Below are positions 24,884 to 36,500 of a DNA stretch of 64,000 nucleotides, piece by piece. Position 1 is the stretch's first letter. The number at the start of each line of letters is the position of its first letter. The notes below the pieces were generated by a model. It ran no database searches, was not told the DNA's origin, and saw only the letters and a program-made list of their open reading frames with translations. The stretch is from Klebsormidium nitens. Lineage: Eukaryota > Streptophyta > Klebsormidiophyceae > Klebsormidiales > Klebsormidiaceae. The position numbers and the translations under genes were made by a program. Location of the stretch: the NCBI GenBank assembly GCA_000708835.1, contig DF237465.1, positions 1 to 64,000 of the forward strand, read 5' to 3'.

Positions 24884-25941
24884 TTAATCCTTTGTTTTTT
24901 TATCGACAGCTGGCCTTAGAGAAGCTCCATATCACATTGACAAGCTAGAAAAAGCCCTTGGTAATCTGACCGATGAGCTCTTCTTGATTACTTCGGCACA
25001 AATCGCTCGACTCTGTCGACTGCGCCGATGCTCTTGAAGCTCTTGTTTCGCTTCGAAGATCAGGAAGCTCGCCTCCTCTTACTCCACCTTGCGTCACCGC
25101 TCACTTCTGCAGAGAAGGAATTTCAAGCAGAACAGAATGAATGATCCGGATTATCTTTCGGAGAGCGAAGCTGTATCTTAAGCTGAATGGGCTGCTCGTA
25201 GAACGTAATGCCCCGATAGCGAGCTCTTAATCTTCAGCTCATGATCACGAGCCTTCGACTGCTCGGATTGTGCTCAAATGAATTGGAGCTGCTACAGCAC
25301 TCGTCGAATCAATCATGATCACGAGGCACATTGCGCCCCTGCATTCTACCCTGTATTGTTCTTCAGTAATCTTACAGTGAGTTAATGGATGACCAATCTG
25401 GCTTTCCTGGGGCTTCAACTCTGGGCCAAGCTGCAGCTGCTCAAGAGCACTCTTTGCCCGACTTTCGTAGCTTGGGTTAAGAGACTGGTTACGTACTAAC
25501 CTACTTCACCAGCAGATTCAACCGTCAGGTCGCTCCTAACCCTTCTCCAATCAGGGAGCACGCTGGAAGTGTCAAATCTCATCATGGTCGTCAGGGAGCT
25601 CAAGTTTTGACACTAGATAAGTTTCCTCGAAACCCAGATCACGTGCAGGCGGCGTGGTTACGCAACTGCGTGACTGGTTGCGATCCAGCAACAAGCGCGC
25701 ACTGCTCCTTCTGATGACAATGTGACAGTGATGGAAATGAAAACCAGCAAGCTGCATTGAAAGAGCGCTGGTCTCAGAAGTCTTAGAATTTGGGCAGCTT
25801 TCCCTTCTCAAACTTTTCTGCTGCTTCATTGCCGAATGAAGAGGAACAGATTCGCAACAGGGCGCAGCATCCATCCGACAAATTGTTCGATTGAGCTCCT
25901 GATCTACAATTCGCAGGCGATTTGCAAGTGAGCGTTCACCA
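24884..25941. promoter_or_regulatory. Shared divergent promoter region (SAM gene / mutase gene)
   Basis: A 1.06-kb region between two start codons pointing away from each other, so it must hold both promoters and 5' leaders. The 11-mer CATGATCACGA occurs near 25239 and again near 25313. No core element could be assigned with confidence. Confidence 0.5.
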
Positions 25942-28900
25942 ATGGAGGCTACAGTGAAACTGTCTAGAGAATGCTTCAGTCCTCCTTTAAGTGGTCAGAC
26001 CTGTTCTGGTCAGCTTTTCAAGCAAGGAAAACGCAAGTCTTGTGCAATACTTTCTTGGGATCACCAGAACTCATCAAGAAAATTGGTTGGCACATTTTCT
26101 GGAAGAAATGCTTCAGCACACAGCAAAGCAGACCGGCGGGAAGTGGAGCTCAAGACTGTCAAAGCGGGCGTCTTTGAAGATCCCGGAACACACGCGCCTG
26201 ACAAGATCTGTAGCGGTTTGCCTCCAAGCCGAAGATCAAGAGCGTTGAGAGGGGCCCGAACAATACAGAAGGCTCAAGCCTGTGCGGAAGGTTCTTCAAG
26301 CAATCTGCAACCAAACGAAGGCGGGTCTTCTGGCAGCAATCGTGCGCAACCGGGGGAGCTGCCTTCGGTTTCAGGAGGGATTCGAAGGGGCAATGACAAC
26401 GGGAATGGAGTGACACCAGAGTCACAAGAGGAGAAGAACCATCGAGGAAACATCAACTGGAGAAGGTTAGTCATTACTACAATTTGATGCTCATTGATTA
26501 TCGATCAATCATCAATACAATTTTGATGCTCTCCTTTTGCTTGGTCTCTCTGCTTCCCTAAAACAGGGGGCTCCGCTGGGTGTGTGACGACAGTTCTTTG
26601 CATCCTCAGTAGCTCAGCACGGGAAAAGGAAGCAATACTCAGATCTGGAAACCACTCGCCCTCAGATGCTCCCTGCCATGACAGAGTCTTCGTCTAGAGG
26701 TTCTGGTATCCAGGCTGAGAATGTGATGGTGAAAGAAAGTCGGGAAGATAGGCGAGGATGCATCCGGTTCTCAACAGTCACCTAAGCCTCAAATTGACCA
26801 TTTGAAGCCTTCAAAGCTCAAACGAAGATACTAAAAAGCAATCACTTTGCTGCAGGCGCGCACTCCAAGCTGTGAAAGGCGACGAGGTCCATATTACAGC
26901 GCCTCCGCCGGACTTTGTCTCAGACCGGCCGCAGCGGCCCTTCAGGATCTTCCTTGTGCGGCATGGTGAAAGCGAGGTGGGGCTTCTTGGTCATCGTGCC
27001 CCTGTTGGAATCAAAACACCGTATGAGTTTGGCAAGAAGTACTGCTAAGAAGACACTGCTGCTTGAAGGGGACGATATTGTCTGGATCAAATTGCAATAT
27101 ACTGGTAGGTTGTTCGCGTTGCCTGGTTCGTACTTGATCTGCAGTAGGGTCACTTTGGTGTACGGCACTTGTTTAATGTATGATATGCAGATGCAGATGC
27201 GGTCCAACATCATCTTGAAGTGTCAGGGTCAAATGAGCACTTGGTTCAAATGATTCTGGTAGGAAGCCCGGGTGGTACTTCTCTGCCCGTATCCACCTCT
27301 CAACCCCTTTCATTGCGCCTGAAACTCGATTCGCGAAACAAAGTAGGGCAAGCCCCCGTCTGCAGGCATGCATCCTGTAACATCCAGAAGTGGGTAAAGC
27401 AAACCAGTTCCAGTTGCGACAGTGAAAGGAGAATATTCATGACCAAACTAAAATGCATCTTTGAGGCGCCTTCTGTCAAACTGAGCCATCACTAACAACT
27501 CTGCCTCGACAGAGAACAACGGTTCGCAAAACTTTCCAGGAAAGTACATCTTGTGATCCCTCGACTTTTCAGGGCAACGTGGACGAGAGCATGTACTAGC
27601 CCGCCACTAACAACTCTGCCTCCTTGAAGAACTGAGAACTCAGAAGATAACAGGATTGAACATTTTGATCACTCAACTTTTCAGGGCAACGTGGACGAGA
27701 GCATGTACACGCGCATCCCCGACTCCAAGATCAGCCTCACCAAGCAAGGGAAGCATCAGGCGGAGGAGGCCGGGCGGCAGATCCGGGAGATCATTCAGGC
27801 GGGACAAGCGGAGGACGACGACAACTGGATGGTCTACTTTTACGTGTCGCCGTACCTGCGCACGCTGCAGACGCTGCGTGGCATCGGGGCCGCGTTCGAG
27901 CGGCGGAGGATCGCGGGGGTGCGGGAGGAGCCGCGCCTGCGGGAGCAAGACTTTGGTGAGGGGCGGACTCGATTGGAATTCCATCCGCAAAGTCTGGAGT
28001 AGGATTGAACGCCAATTGAGACTGACGAGAGTTCTGGATGCGCATCCACCCAACATAGATGAGTTCCAAAGGGAGTGTCAGGATGATTCCTAGGAGCGAT
28101 GGAGCTGTGGTCAAAGACGGGAGGGCTTGTGGGACTTGGGTGATGACTGGAATTTTAATCTGGTTCAGTAGTTTCTTGGTTGAAGTACCTTGTATGGCAC
28201 TCCCGTTTGCTGCTTCGCCCCGAGTAGAGTGTGTTCTGAAACCCCACCCGACCTTTGAGGCGCGCGTCGTCCTGAGCTGCGAAATTGTGAGAAGCTTCAA
28301 GCAAAGCCGTAATGTTATGTCGGACATGAAGGCTGGACAGGGACTCCCTCGGATAATTGCGGGAGTGCCGATTTGATTGACCCTCGAAACGAGCAATCAA
28401 GAACAGTTTCCGTTGACGCCGAAGTATCTTCCTTGCAGGTAACTTTCAGGACCGAGAGAAGATGCGCGTTGAGAAGACTATCCGGCTGCGCTTCGGCCGC
28501 TTCTTCTACCGCTTCCCGGACGGAGAGTCCGCTGCTGACGTGTACGACCGAGTGACAGGTCAGAACCTGCTGTTGATTCAACAAGGACTGGCTGTGTGTG
28601 AAACGGAACCCCTTCGTTTCCCCCAACTACATAAGCTTCTGCAGTTTCGAACGACATCGTCGTTGGGGAAGAGGCCAGGGCGCGGGTGATAACAACCCGA
28701 CGCAGCTGTCGGATGCTCCGTTTGCGCAAACTTTCACGCTCTTTCCTAGCAGTTACTGCTTGCCAAATACAAAAAGGACGTGGGGGTTTTAGCGTAAATC
28801 ATATGGTCAAAGTTCTTCGTTCGCTCCTCTGGTTAACGAGACCCCCTTCGCTCCGACATCAATGTTGGGCAGGTCCAAACGGAGGGGGCCCGACGCACCA

Positions 28901-31900
28901 CCATCAACCTGACCCGTAGCGTCAGGCGCGTCAGCCGTGCGCCTTCAAGCGCTTTCCTCAGATGCGACTCAATTCCATTCGGATTCTGAGACACAATTAT
29001 CCAGGATGATATCTTTTCCTCACCCGCTTTCCTGGTGTTTTGGAAACCCTTTAGACCGACGTCGGAGGAGGCGAGCCGACGCTTTAACGTGAACCTTACC
29101 CTTGGTCTCAGTCGCTTTGCCCTGCTGTGCTTGTGCTTGGAGGCTCACAGAACACCACTCTAGAGTCGAAATTACCAAGCATGCTGGTCTCCCTGTCCCC
29201 CTTTCAGGATTCCGAGAAACGCTTCGGACCGACATCGAACTCGGCAGGTCCAGGAAGACGGAGCCGGCGCGCCAACAGGAACCTTTTTCTGGTGTCAGGC
29301 ACCTTTTATCGCAATTATTGATCTCTCTCATCTGTCTCGCAGGGTTTTGCGAGACGCTACGCATCGACATCGATGTTAAGCGGTCCCAGAAAAGGCGAGC
29401 CGAAGTACCAACAGGCAATCATTCCTGGTGTCAGGCGCTCTGTGTCCCATTTCTTTTTGTCTGGGAGATGCACAACCAACTTACTGAGACATCTCTTACT
29501 AATCTCTCCTCCTCCGTTTAGGTTTCCGAGAAACATTGCGGACCGACATCGACGTCGGGCGGTTCCAAAAAGAGGCGAGCCGGCGCACCAACATGAACCT
29601 GATCCTGGTGTCGCACGGGCTGACGCTGCGCGTGTTCCTCATGCGTTGGTACAAGTGGACCGTGGACCAATTTCAGGCGCTGCACAACTTTGGGAACGCA
29701 GGGTTCCTCGTCATGGAGCTAGGGCCGGGGGGGCGGTGAGAATACTCTCACGCTTAGTCTGATTGAACCTTCTCTGATTGGTCGCATTTTGGACAATTAA
29801 GCAGCTCCATATCGACAGGGCGCGGGGTTCGTCGTTATGGAGCTGGATCTGGGGGGCCGGTGAGAAAATCCTCGCACTCGTGGTGTCAGGTCTGTTAGGA
29901 AGACTTTTTGTGGTTGGTTGACTTGGAAGATTCAGCAGTTGCACAGATTCGGAAAGGCGGGGTTTGTTGTTATGGAGCTAGGGCCGAGGGGACGCTGCGA
30001 AAACGTTGACGTTGCTGGTTACGGAGCTGGTTACAGAATGAAGCTTCCGGTTGGGCTGAATTTTCCAACCATTTCGGAAACGCGGGGTTCCTCGGCATAC
30101 AGCTAGGGCCGGGGGGCCAGTGCGAAGACCTCGACCTTATCACTTACAAAGTTGGTTAGATCTGAAGCCTCTGATTCGGTCGGTTTCTGGATTACTTTAT
30201 GAATGTGGGGTTTCTCGCATCAGATCGGGGCCGGGGAGCCAGTTAGGACTCACCTCTTTATCTGCAGAGTTGCTTCGGACGAAGTCCCTGGTTGGATCAA
30301 TGCAGACGATTCAGTAGACGCCAATTGGTCACACGGCCTTACCTTCTGATAGATTCTGAAACGGGAGGACCAAGCAAGCGAAAGTTCCAAGACTCACGTC
30401 ACTGGTTGCTCCTTGGCGAAGCCGTTGGAGCGAGCGGCAGTATCTGGCCACACGGATTGTCTGCTTGCGGAGCTAGGGCGGCATGCACGCCCTTTTCATG
30501 TCATCCTTCAGTGAAGAATTTGTTGAACTTTCTTGGCACGAGAAAGGCTTTGCTCTTAGAATTACGATGGAGAGGCGCCTGAGTACGATTGAGCGGGAAC
30601 GCCCTCGTGCGAGTTTCATCTGGCAAACTACTACTGTCAACCCGTTTTCGACGAAACACCGTCTACAAACGGTGGCATCCATTTCTGCAAAGTACGAGCG
30701 AGATTGACTGACGAGCCCTCCTGCACGTTCAGGTCGCGGCTTCTTTTGAGGCCTCTTCTTCGTGCTGCTCCAAGACTGTTAAATGATGTCCTAATCGTGT
30801 ACATCTCTTCGTCCAAAGTTACTGAAGTCGATTAAGGTTGACGCGGAGTCCGCACTCAGAATCCGTTGCCCTCTCTGCAGGTATACACAAGAATCCGGAC
30901 TGATCTCTCCGTTATTCTGCGGAACGGTCAAGGACCTCGCATTTGTGTACCTCATTTGTTCCTTTCTGGTCCAATGGAGATCGAACTGGAGCCGCACTCA
31001 GCACTCGTTGCCCCTTACTGCAGGTATAGCTTAACAGCGCACCACACGCATGAAGAACTGGCGACGTTCGGACTCTCGCCGGACATGATCGCCGACCAAG
31101 AGTGGTGAGCGTTCTCCGCAACAGTTTAACTTGCCCCCATTCATCTGAGCAGAAGTCCTGAAGTGCAAGAGCGAACTTTTGAGAGTATGAAAACGAGTAT
31201 TGTGAGTATCTTTTCTACATACTGCCTGCGCAAATCGAGTTCTGCTCACAATGCTATTTTTCGTCCTGGCTTTCACACTCCGATGGCTTACTCCAGTGGC
31301 GCCAAACTTCCCCACTCCAGATCGGCGCTCTGGATCTTGTTTTGGCCATCAGCTGCGCTCCGTATAGGGTTCAGTAGTTTTTTTGCAGATTCTATAAATT
31401 TTGATGTTTGTTGCCCAAAGCATGGCAAACATTACGCTTTGTCATGAGGCAAGGCTCTGAGGCGAATGGCTTGAATCAAAGGCAAAGGCTGGTCAACATG
31501 GAACCCACCCGTTCTTAGAGCTGGATCTCACATGTTCGGTCCCACTCAGTATGCGCCATGACATAAAATTTGGCATTTCAATTGGGCCGCGTGTCAAAAA
31601 GACCACGTGTCGATCATAGACCGGGGTCCGAGTCGCTCGAAATAAACTTTGATGCAACGTCATTTATGCGTCACAATTTTACTTTCAGAATATCGATGAC
31701 CAAAGGTGATTGAGAAATGGCATTGAACGGCCATCTAGGCCCACTCCATACCTATAACTGGACTCTTATATACGCTCATTTCAGATCTTATAACTCTTTC
31801 TTTCCCTTTTGATCTCCTTTTCCCCCGTAAATCTTGGCAGTGAGTGGGACCCCACCTGTGATTGCCCTTTCTTCGTTCCTTAATCTTTTGAGAGACTGAT

Positions 31901-32126
31901 CTACGTTTGTCTGGGGCGTCGCAGGCAGGTAACGGCTCGTCCGGGTGACTTGAATTCCGAGTGGCCAACTTCGGGGCCTAGCTTTTTCGACTACTTTGAG
32001 AACCTACAGGACGGGGATGGGCTGAAATATCCTGACAGATCCCCTCAATTCGACAAGATAATCCGCGATCTGGAGTGCCCAGCAACTCGGGAAGAACTAG
32101 AAGTAATCAAGCAATTTCCAACGTGA
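25942..32126 (+). CDS. Phosphoglycerate-mutase-family (histidine phosphatase) protein
   Basis: A complete seven-exon model: 25942-26465, 26856-26976, 27685-27955, 28439-28558, 29522-29735, 31024-31104, 31925-32126; all phases match and the product is 510 residues. The first about 170 residues are Ser/Arg/Gly-rich and may be a targeting and linker region. The catalytic domain begins near 205. FRIFLVRHGESEGN holds the phospho-accepting His (about H211) and LILVSHGLTLRVFL holds the second His (about H377). Plant homologues share the segments MYTRIPDSKISLT, the WYKWTVDQF block and a C-terminal ADQEWQ. Family members are 'phosphoglycerate mutase-like' phosphatases; most are not glycolytic, and the substrate cannot be told here. 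Several of its introns carry echoes of exon borders, so annotation by similarity alone would predict false exons. Confidence 0.92.
27489..27715 (+). repeat. Duplication of the exon 3 acceptor border of the mutase gene (112 bp apart)
   Basis: Thirty-three bases spanning the acceptor and the first 24 nt of exon 3 are repeated exactly at 27564-27596 and 27676-27708. Upstream flanks also match (CACTAACAACTCTGCCTC at about 27490 and 27605). The upstream copy reads the same residues, then meets TAG at 27597-27599 in the frame that splicing from exon 2 would give. Use of this acceptor would therefore truncate the protein directly after the RHG motif region. Confidence 0.9.
28838..29610 (+). repeat. 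Echoes of the exon 5 5' border of the mutase gene
   Basis: The start of exon 5 (word GACCGACATCGA and downstream AGGCGAGCCGGCG) recurs in degenerate form at about 28840, 29035, 29210 and 29342 before the true exon at 29522. The copies at 29210 and 29342 keep an AG acceptor and downstream parts such as CTGGTGTCAGG. Spacings are about 195, 175, 130 and 180 bp. All are in intron 4. Confidence 0.85.
29701..30485 (+). repeat. Array of the exon 5 3' border of the mutase gene, period about 124 bp
   Basis: The end of exon 5 (GGGTTCCTCG...GAGCTAGGGCC...GGTGAG) starts at 29701 and recurs at 29825, 29960, 30085 and 30208. A further copy lies near 30453, two periods on, with a very decayed one between them. 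Spacings are 124, 135, 125, 123 and about 245 bp. The second copy keeps a GT donor at the same place; later ones vary. The array occupies the first half of intron 5. Confidence 0.9.
30852..31075 (+). repeat. Duplicated exon 6 acceptor border of the mutase gene
   Basis: GCACTCAGNANYCGTTGCCC...CTGCAGGTATA is present at 30852 and again at 30994, 142 bp apart. The second is the real acceptor of exon 6 (31024). The first keeps the AG and the first two codons, then diverges. Confidence 0.8.
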
Positions 32127-33585
32127 CACTTGCATTTGAGTGGTAAAGTGTGCCAGAAAGTACGTGTCTTGTTGCTTTGGCCACGTCACGTGTTGTATAT
32201 AAACAGTAGGAAGGACTTGCTGAACAATAAGCTTTGATTGACAGACTTTCATTGACATTAGTCATCCCGTAGGTAAACGCATATACTAATAATAAGACGC
32301 GATTGATAATCAGTACGTTATTCAATCCATAAATGATTGTCTTCACAATGCGTTTGGAATGTTCATGCACCTTTCGTATGGTCAGTGCGCTGCCGTACTA
32401 GCTTGTCGAGCTTCAAAGCCTTGGGAACAGCGAGCTGGTTCATATATTATGAGCCAATTGATCGGATCGCATCTGCCTACTAGACTGGTACTTGTAGCAA
32501 TCGCAATGCAACTCAATCATTGGCACTATACCTGCAAAACCGCCCTTCAACCGACGCTTGCAGTCCGGGTCGTTGAATATTGTCTTGCATGAGCACGCGC
32601 TCAAAGTATTCTGAACGTATGATCAAAGGGAGCATGCATCTTCGTGTTAGGCACTGATATAAAAGCTATCGCGATGAGGATCGTGCACTGACATTCGTTT
32701 TGATGATCGCATATAAGCATATACGGGATATATATCATATTGTATACAGACGACGTGGCTAGGGCTGTTCGTCTAGCTGTACGTTTTACGCGCATCATTG
32801 CGCATGGTCGCTTTAATTGTTCCAATGGGTCATGGTAAGTTTGCTGCGGCACGCGGTGCCCCGCGGCCCGGCAGCTATATAATGATATATAGCCATGCCA
32901 GCTCTGCCTGACCATATATACCTATACTTATTTCACATGCATCATGCCACTGAGGCTTCTGGTAGTGCTTGAACGAGCCTGCGAACGGTATTTCACTCAT
33001 TCGGAGTAGGTAACGTAGGGCCCTCAGACGTCTACTCAGTTTGGCCACAACATGGTGTAACGGAACCTGGGCTCGGGAATCTTGGGCGGTCATGGGCCAG
33101 CTCTTGCGGCACGGGGCTTGAAGGCCGGGCGGATGGAACACCATGCGTGTCTTGGGCGATCTGGATTGAGGGGATACGCCCAGGTCGTCCAGCGCCGGGC
33201 GTGAGATTGCAAGGACCGGACTCGATTATTGTAGAGATCGTGTACGCGACTGAAATGAGCTGACATGCAAATCGCTGTGCCAAAACTTGTGGCCACATCC
33301 GATCGGCATGCGAGACTAAATCTGCGGGTAAGTATTCAAATTGTTTGGAACTCGTGTTCTTCGTTGCAACTGCCTTGCCCACCAACTTCGTTGCATGCAG
33401 CGAGATGCTTGGGCTTGAACCCATTCTCGGGCACACAAGAGCAATTTCGCAACCGCGCATAACAACACCTCTCCCCGCATCTCATATACGGTCGTATGTG
33501 GGTCGTATGTGATTCTCAATGACGGCCAACATTGCTACTCCTGAGAACGTTCTGTCCTAAAAGGAACTTTTCATTACGCAGGTCG
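32127..33585. other. Intergenic, convergent 3' ends (mutase gene / BRWD-like gene)
   Basis: About 1.46 kb between two stop codons facing each other. It is AT-rich with TATA-like runs around 32690-32740 and 32870-32925. No credible gene or RNA is seen. Confidence 0.55.
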
Positions 33586-36500
33586 CTATCGTCCCTCCTC
33601 TCGCAGCGTCCCCGTGCCAGAGGGGAGGCCTAACAAGGAGGACAATTGGGCTGTGGAGTTCGCCAAACCTACTGGGACGTATTGTTGACTCCCTTGGTAG
33701 GCTACCTCTTGCAGTTGCTCAAGGCCGCCACCCGTGTCTGTGTGCCGTTGCTGCGGGAACTGTGCAGCGAAGCCGCCCCGATCCCGTCCATAATTACCCC
33801 ACCGAACTTCGGAGTAACCACTCTGTTGCTGGTAACTACCTTGGTTAGGGTGAAAACCGCTTTGGTTAGGTTGCACCGAGTACCCACCCTGGTTAGGCCG
33901 ATACAAGGACTCTGTTACGGCCGGGTCGAAACTCTGCGGAGCTCGTTGCGACTCCTCGGCCTGCGCGGCTGGACCCGCATTTACAGGGCCTCTCCAATCC
34001 TGACTGCGGTCACTCTGCGGCTGCACGCCGACGTAGAGGCCTTGCACAGACGGTTGTTCCTGCCACTGGTTGCGGAGGCCGTATTGGGCGGCCTGTTGTT
34101 GGGTTACAACACGACGGATAGGGAGGGGCTGCTGCGGAACAGGGCCCGAGCTTGGAGTTGGCGCCAGTGGGAGGCTTCGGAAATTAGTTGTGTCTCCGAG
34201 AGGACCCGAATTCAACCCTGAGCTTAACCCGGTTTGGCGGCTCGACACCCGGGCGTAGGAGGGGTGAGGTTCGGTGTAGACTGGGGCGGTGTTTAGGCCT
34301 TGGGGAGTGTGAGAAACCGGGAGACCGTGCATCCTCTGCTGGCTATCGAGGTTCAATAAAGCTTGCAAGGTCGAGGGAGGTGGGTTTTCAACCCCCCTGA
34401 CGGCAGCCGCTTGACCCGGTTTCGGAGCAACCTGAGGGTTTGGGAAAGCTGGGTTATGCGCCGCCCATTGGAGAGGCGCTAGACTAGAAGAACCGTCCGA
34501 GGCGCGGTGGGTCTCCGCCTGACTGACAAGGGTTTGCAACGTTTGGAGGTGCTGGGCGACCGATTGTAAGCTCGGATGGTGCTGGTTAAGCCGATAACCC
34601 CCGGACATGTTTGGCGGTGGGGCTTGTGGGTTAGGCGGATAACCGGCCGAGTTTGGCATGGAGGCTTGCGGACCGAGCGGGTGATTTGATTGCGCTGGAG
34701 CTCCGCCTAGCACTCTGGAACCCGCTGCTAAACCCGCTGCCAAACCCGGCTGCTGACCGCCAGGCCCTGTCGTGGGACCTCCCGCCGTCACCGACCCCGC
34801 TTTCTTGTCCTTCTTCGGCTTCGCAGGGCCTTTCTTGGCCTTCTTAGCACCCGTGTTCGGAGCGAATCCGGCGAGAGGTTGACCGGGAGGGAGCAGACCG
34901 ATCGGGGGGGCAAATTGCGGCCGGAAGAGCGGCCCCCCCTGAAGCTTAGCACCGCTCGGTTGGTTCGCCTCGGTAGACGGTCTCGAGATCGGACTCGCTC
35001 TTGCCCCGAGGCGCGGCCAATTGGGGGCCGTCTCCGGAGATTGCAACATACGCCGACTTTCTCCCGACTCTAGTTTCCCGGCCTCTCCCATTTCCGCGCC
35101 CTCTGCTCCGTCCTTGTTCTCTTCCCCCCCACTCCGGTCCCGGGGGGTGTTTATCGGGGCCGGCATCTGCGGCGGCGACATCGGATGGCTGCCCACCTTC
35201 TCCTTCGGGGGGATGATCCGGATCCGGACGATCTTCTTCTTGCCGTCCGAACCGGGAGCCGTCTTCGCCGCCAAACCCGCCTCCTGCGTTAACTTGGCGG
35301 AACCGCTCCCCGGCTGCGCGGAAACGCCAAAGCACGACCCCCCCGGACTTTGGTTTCCCAAATTCTCCAGACCCTGTTGTCCGGGACCCCCCATACCCTC
35401 TCCTCTTGACGCACCCCCCAATGCTCCCCCCTGCTTTTCCGCTGCCTTCTCCCCCGTTCCGTTCACGACCGACCGGAACTGCACCCCCCGGAAGTCATTG
35501 ACGCCCCCCAGACGCACCACCAGCCGCCCGTTCCCGCTATCCGACGGTCCTGGATCTCCGCTCACGCCACTCCCATTCTGCCCCCCCGCCACCAAGCCTT
35601 GCAAGGGACCCCCCGGGAGCCCCCCCCCTCCCCGTTTCTCGCCCCTCCATGCCCCCTGGTCGCGCCGCGCTTCTTCTTTCCGGCCCACAGGGGCACCCCC
35701 CCAAGTCGTCCCCCCTCGGGGATCCCCCCGATATCCACCCCCCCGCGCCAAGCCATCAATCGCGCCGCCCCCTCTTCTCCGCCCATTTCTGACCCCCCGC
35801 CGCCCGCTGTCTCATCCTCCGAAACCCCCTTGTTTTTGCTCGCCGACGGACGCCTGCGGCTGGGCCGGCGGCCCGGTTCGCTTCCCTCCTCGTCGGAACT
35901 AGAGGGGGGAGTGTCGGAGTCGTCTTCCCAGTCGTCGTCTTCTTTCGGCCGCCGGCGCAGTTGGCGCGTCGCGGGGCGCGGGTGCCGCTCGTCGGCTCTT
36001 CCCTCCGGAAGGCTCTCGTAGTCGTCGCTGGGGGCAAGAATGGGAGAAAGGTCAGTTTGACCTACAAACTCGTCGAAGTCTGCGACCATCAATATGCATC
36101 TGAGAGATTTGAGCGATGATCTTAACCTCAACTTTCTACTTCTCGAAGGAGAATAAAGCAGGACCGTGTACAGCTTTAGTCAACATTCGCTTACGGACAT
36201 CTACCTGGTTTCGGACAAGGACTACACCTGCAACGTATCTACCACACCAAAGCGGTAAGTGAGGATCAGAACCGGGATAACTCTTGATAGTCCCCTTCGT
36301 CGTCAGCGCGATAAAGTCGGATGCGACCATGCGAAAGTGCATCGCCAGATTGCTTTCCTGTTTTTCCTGATCTTAAACATGCACCTCAACCGCCTAAAAA
36401 TCAGAAATCGAAAAGCAGGTTCATGTGAACGGGGCTAGTTGGCCATGGATGCTGAAGCTTGATAAACGATCAAAGCGGGCCGCGTCTTAGCCCCATGAAG

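Noticed and set aside
35021-35902. A 293-residue plus-strand open frame
   Set aside because: It is the complement of the Gly/Pro-rich tail of the BRWD-like gene. It has extreme Pro/Ser bias and no motif, as expected of a shadow frame over G-rich coding sequence.
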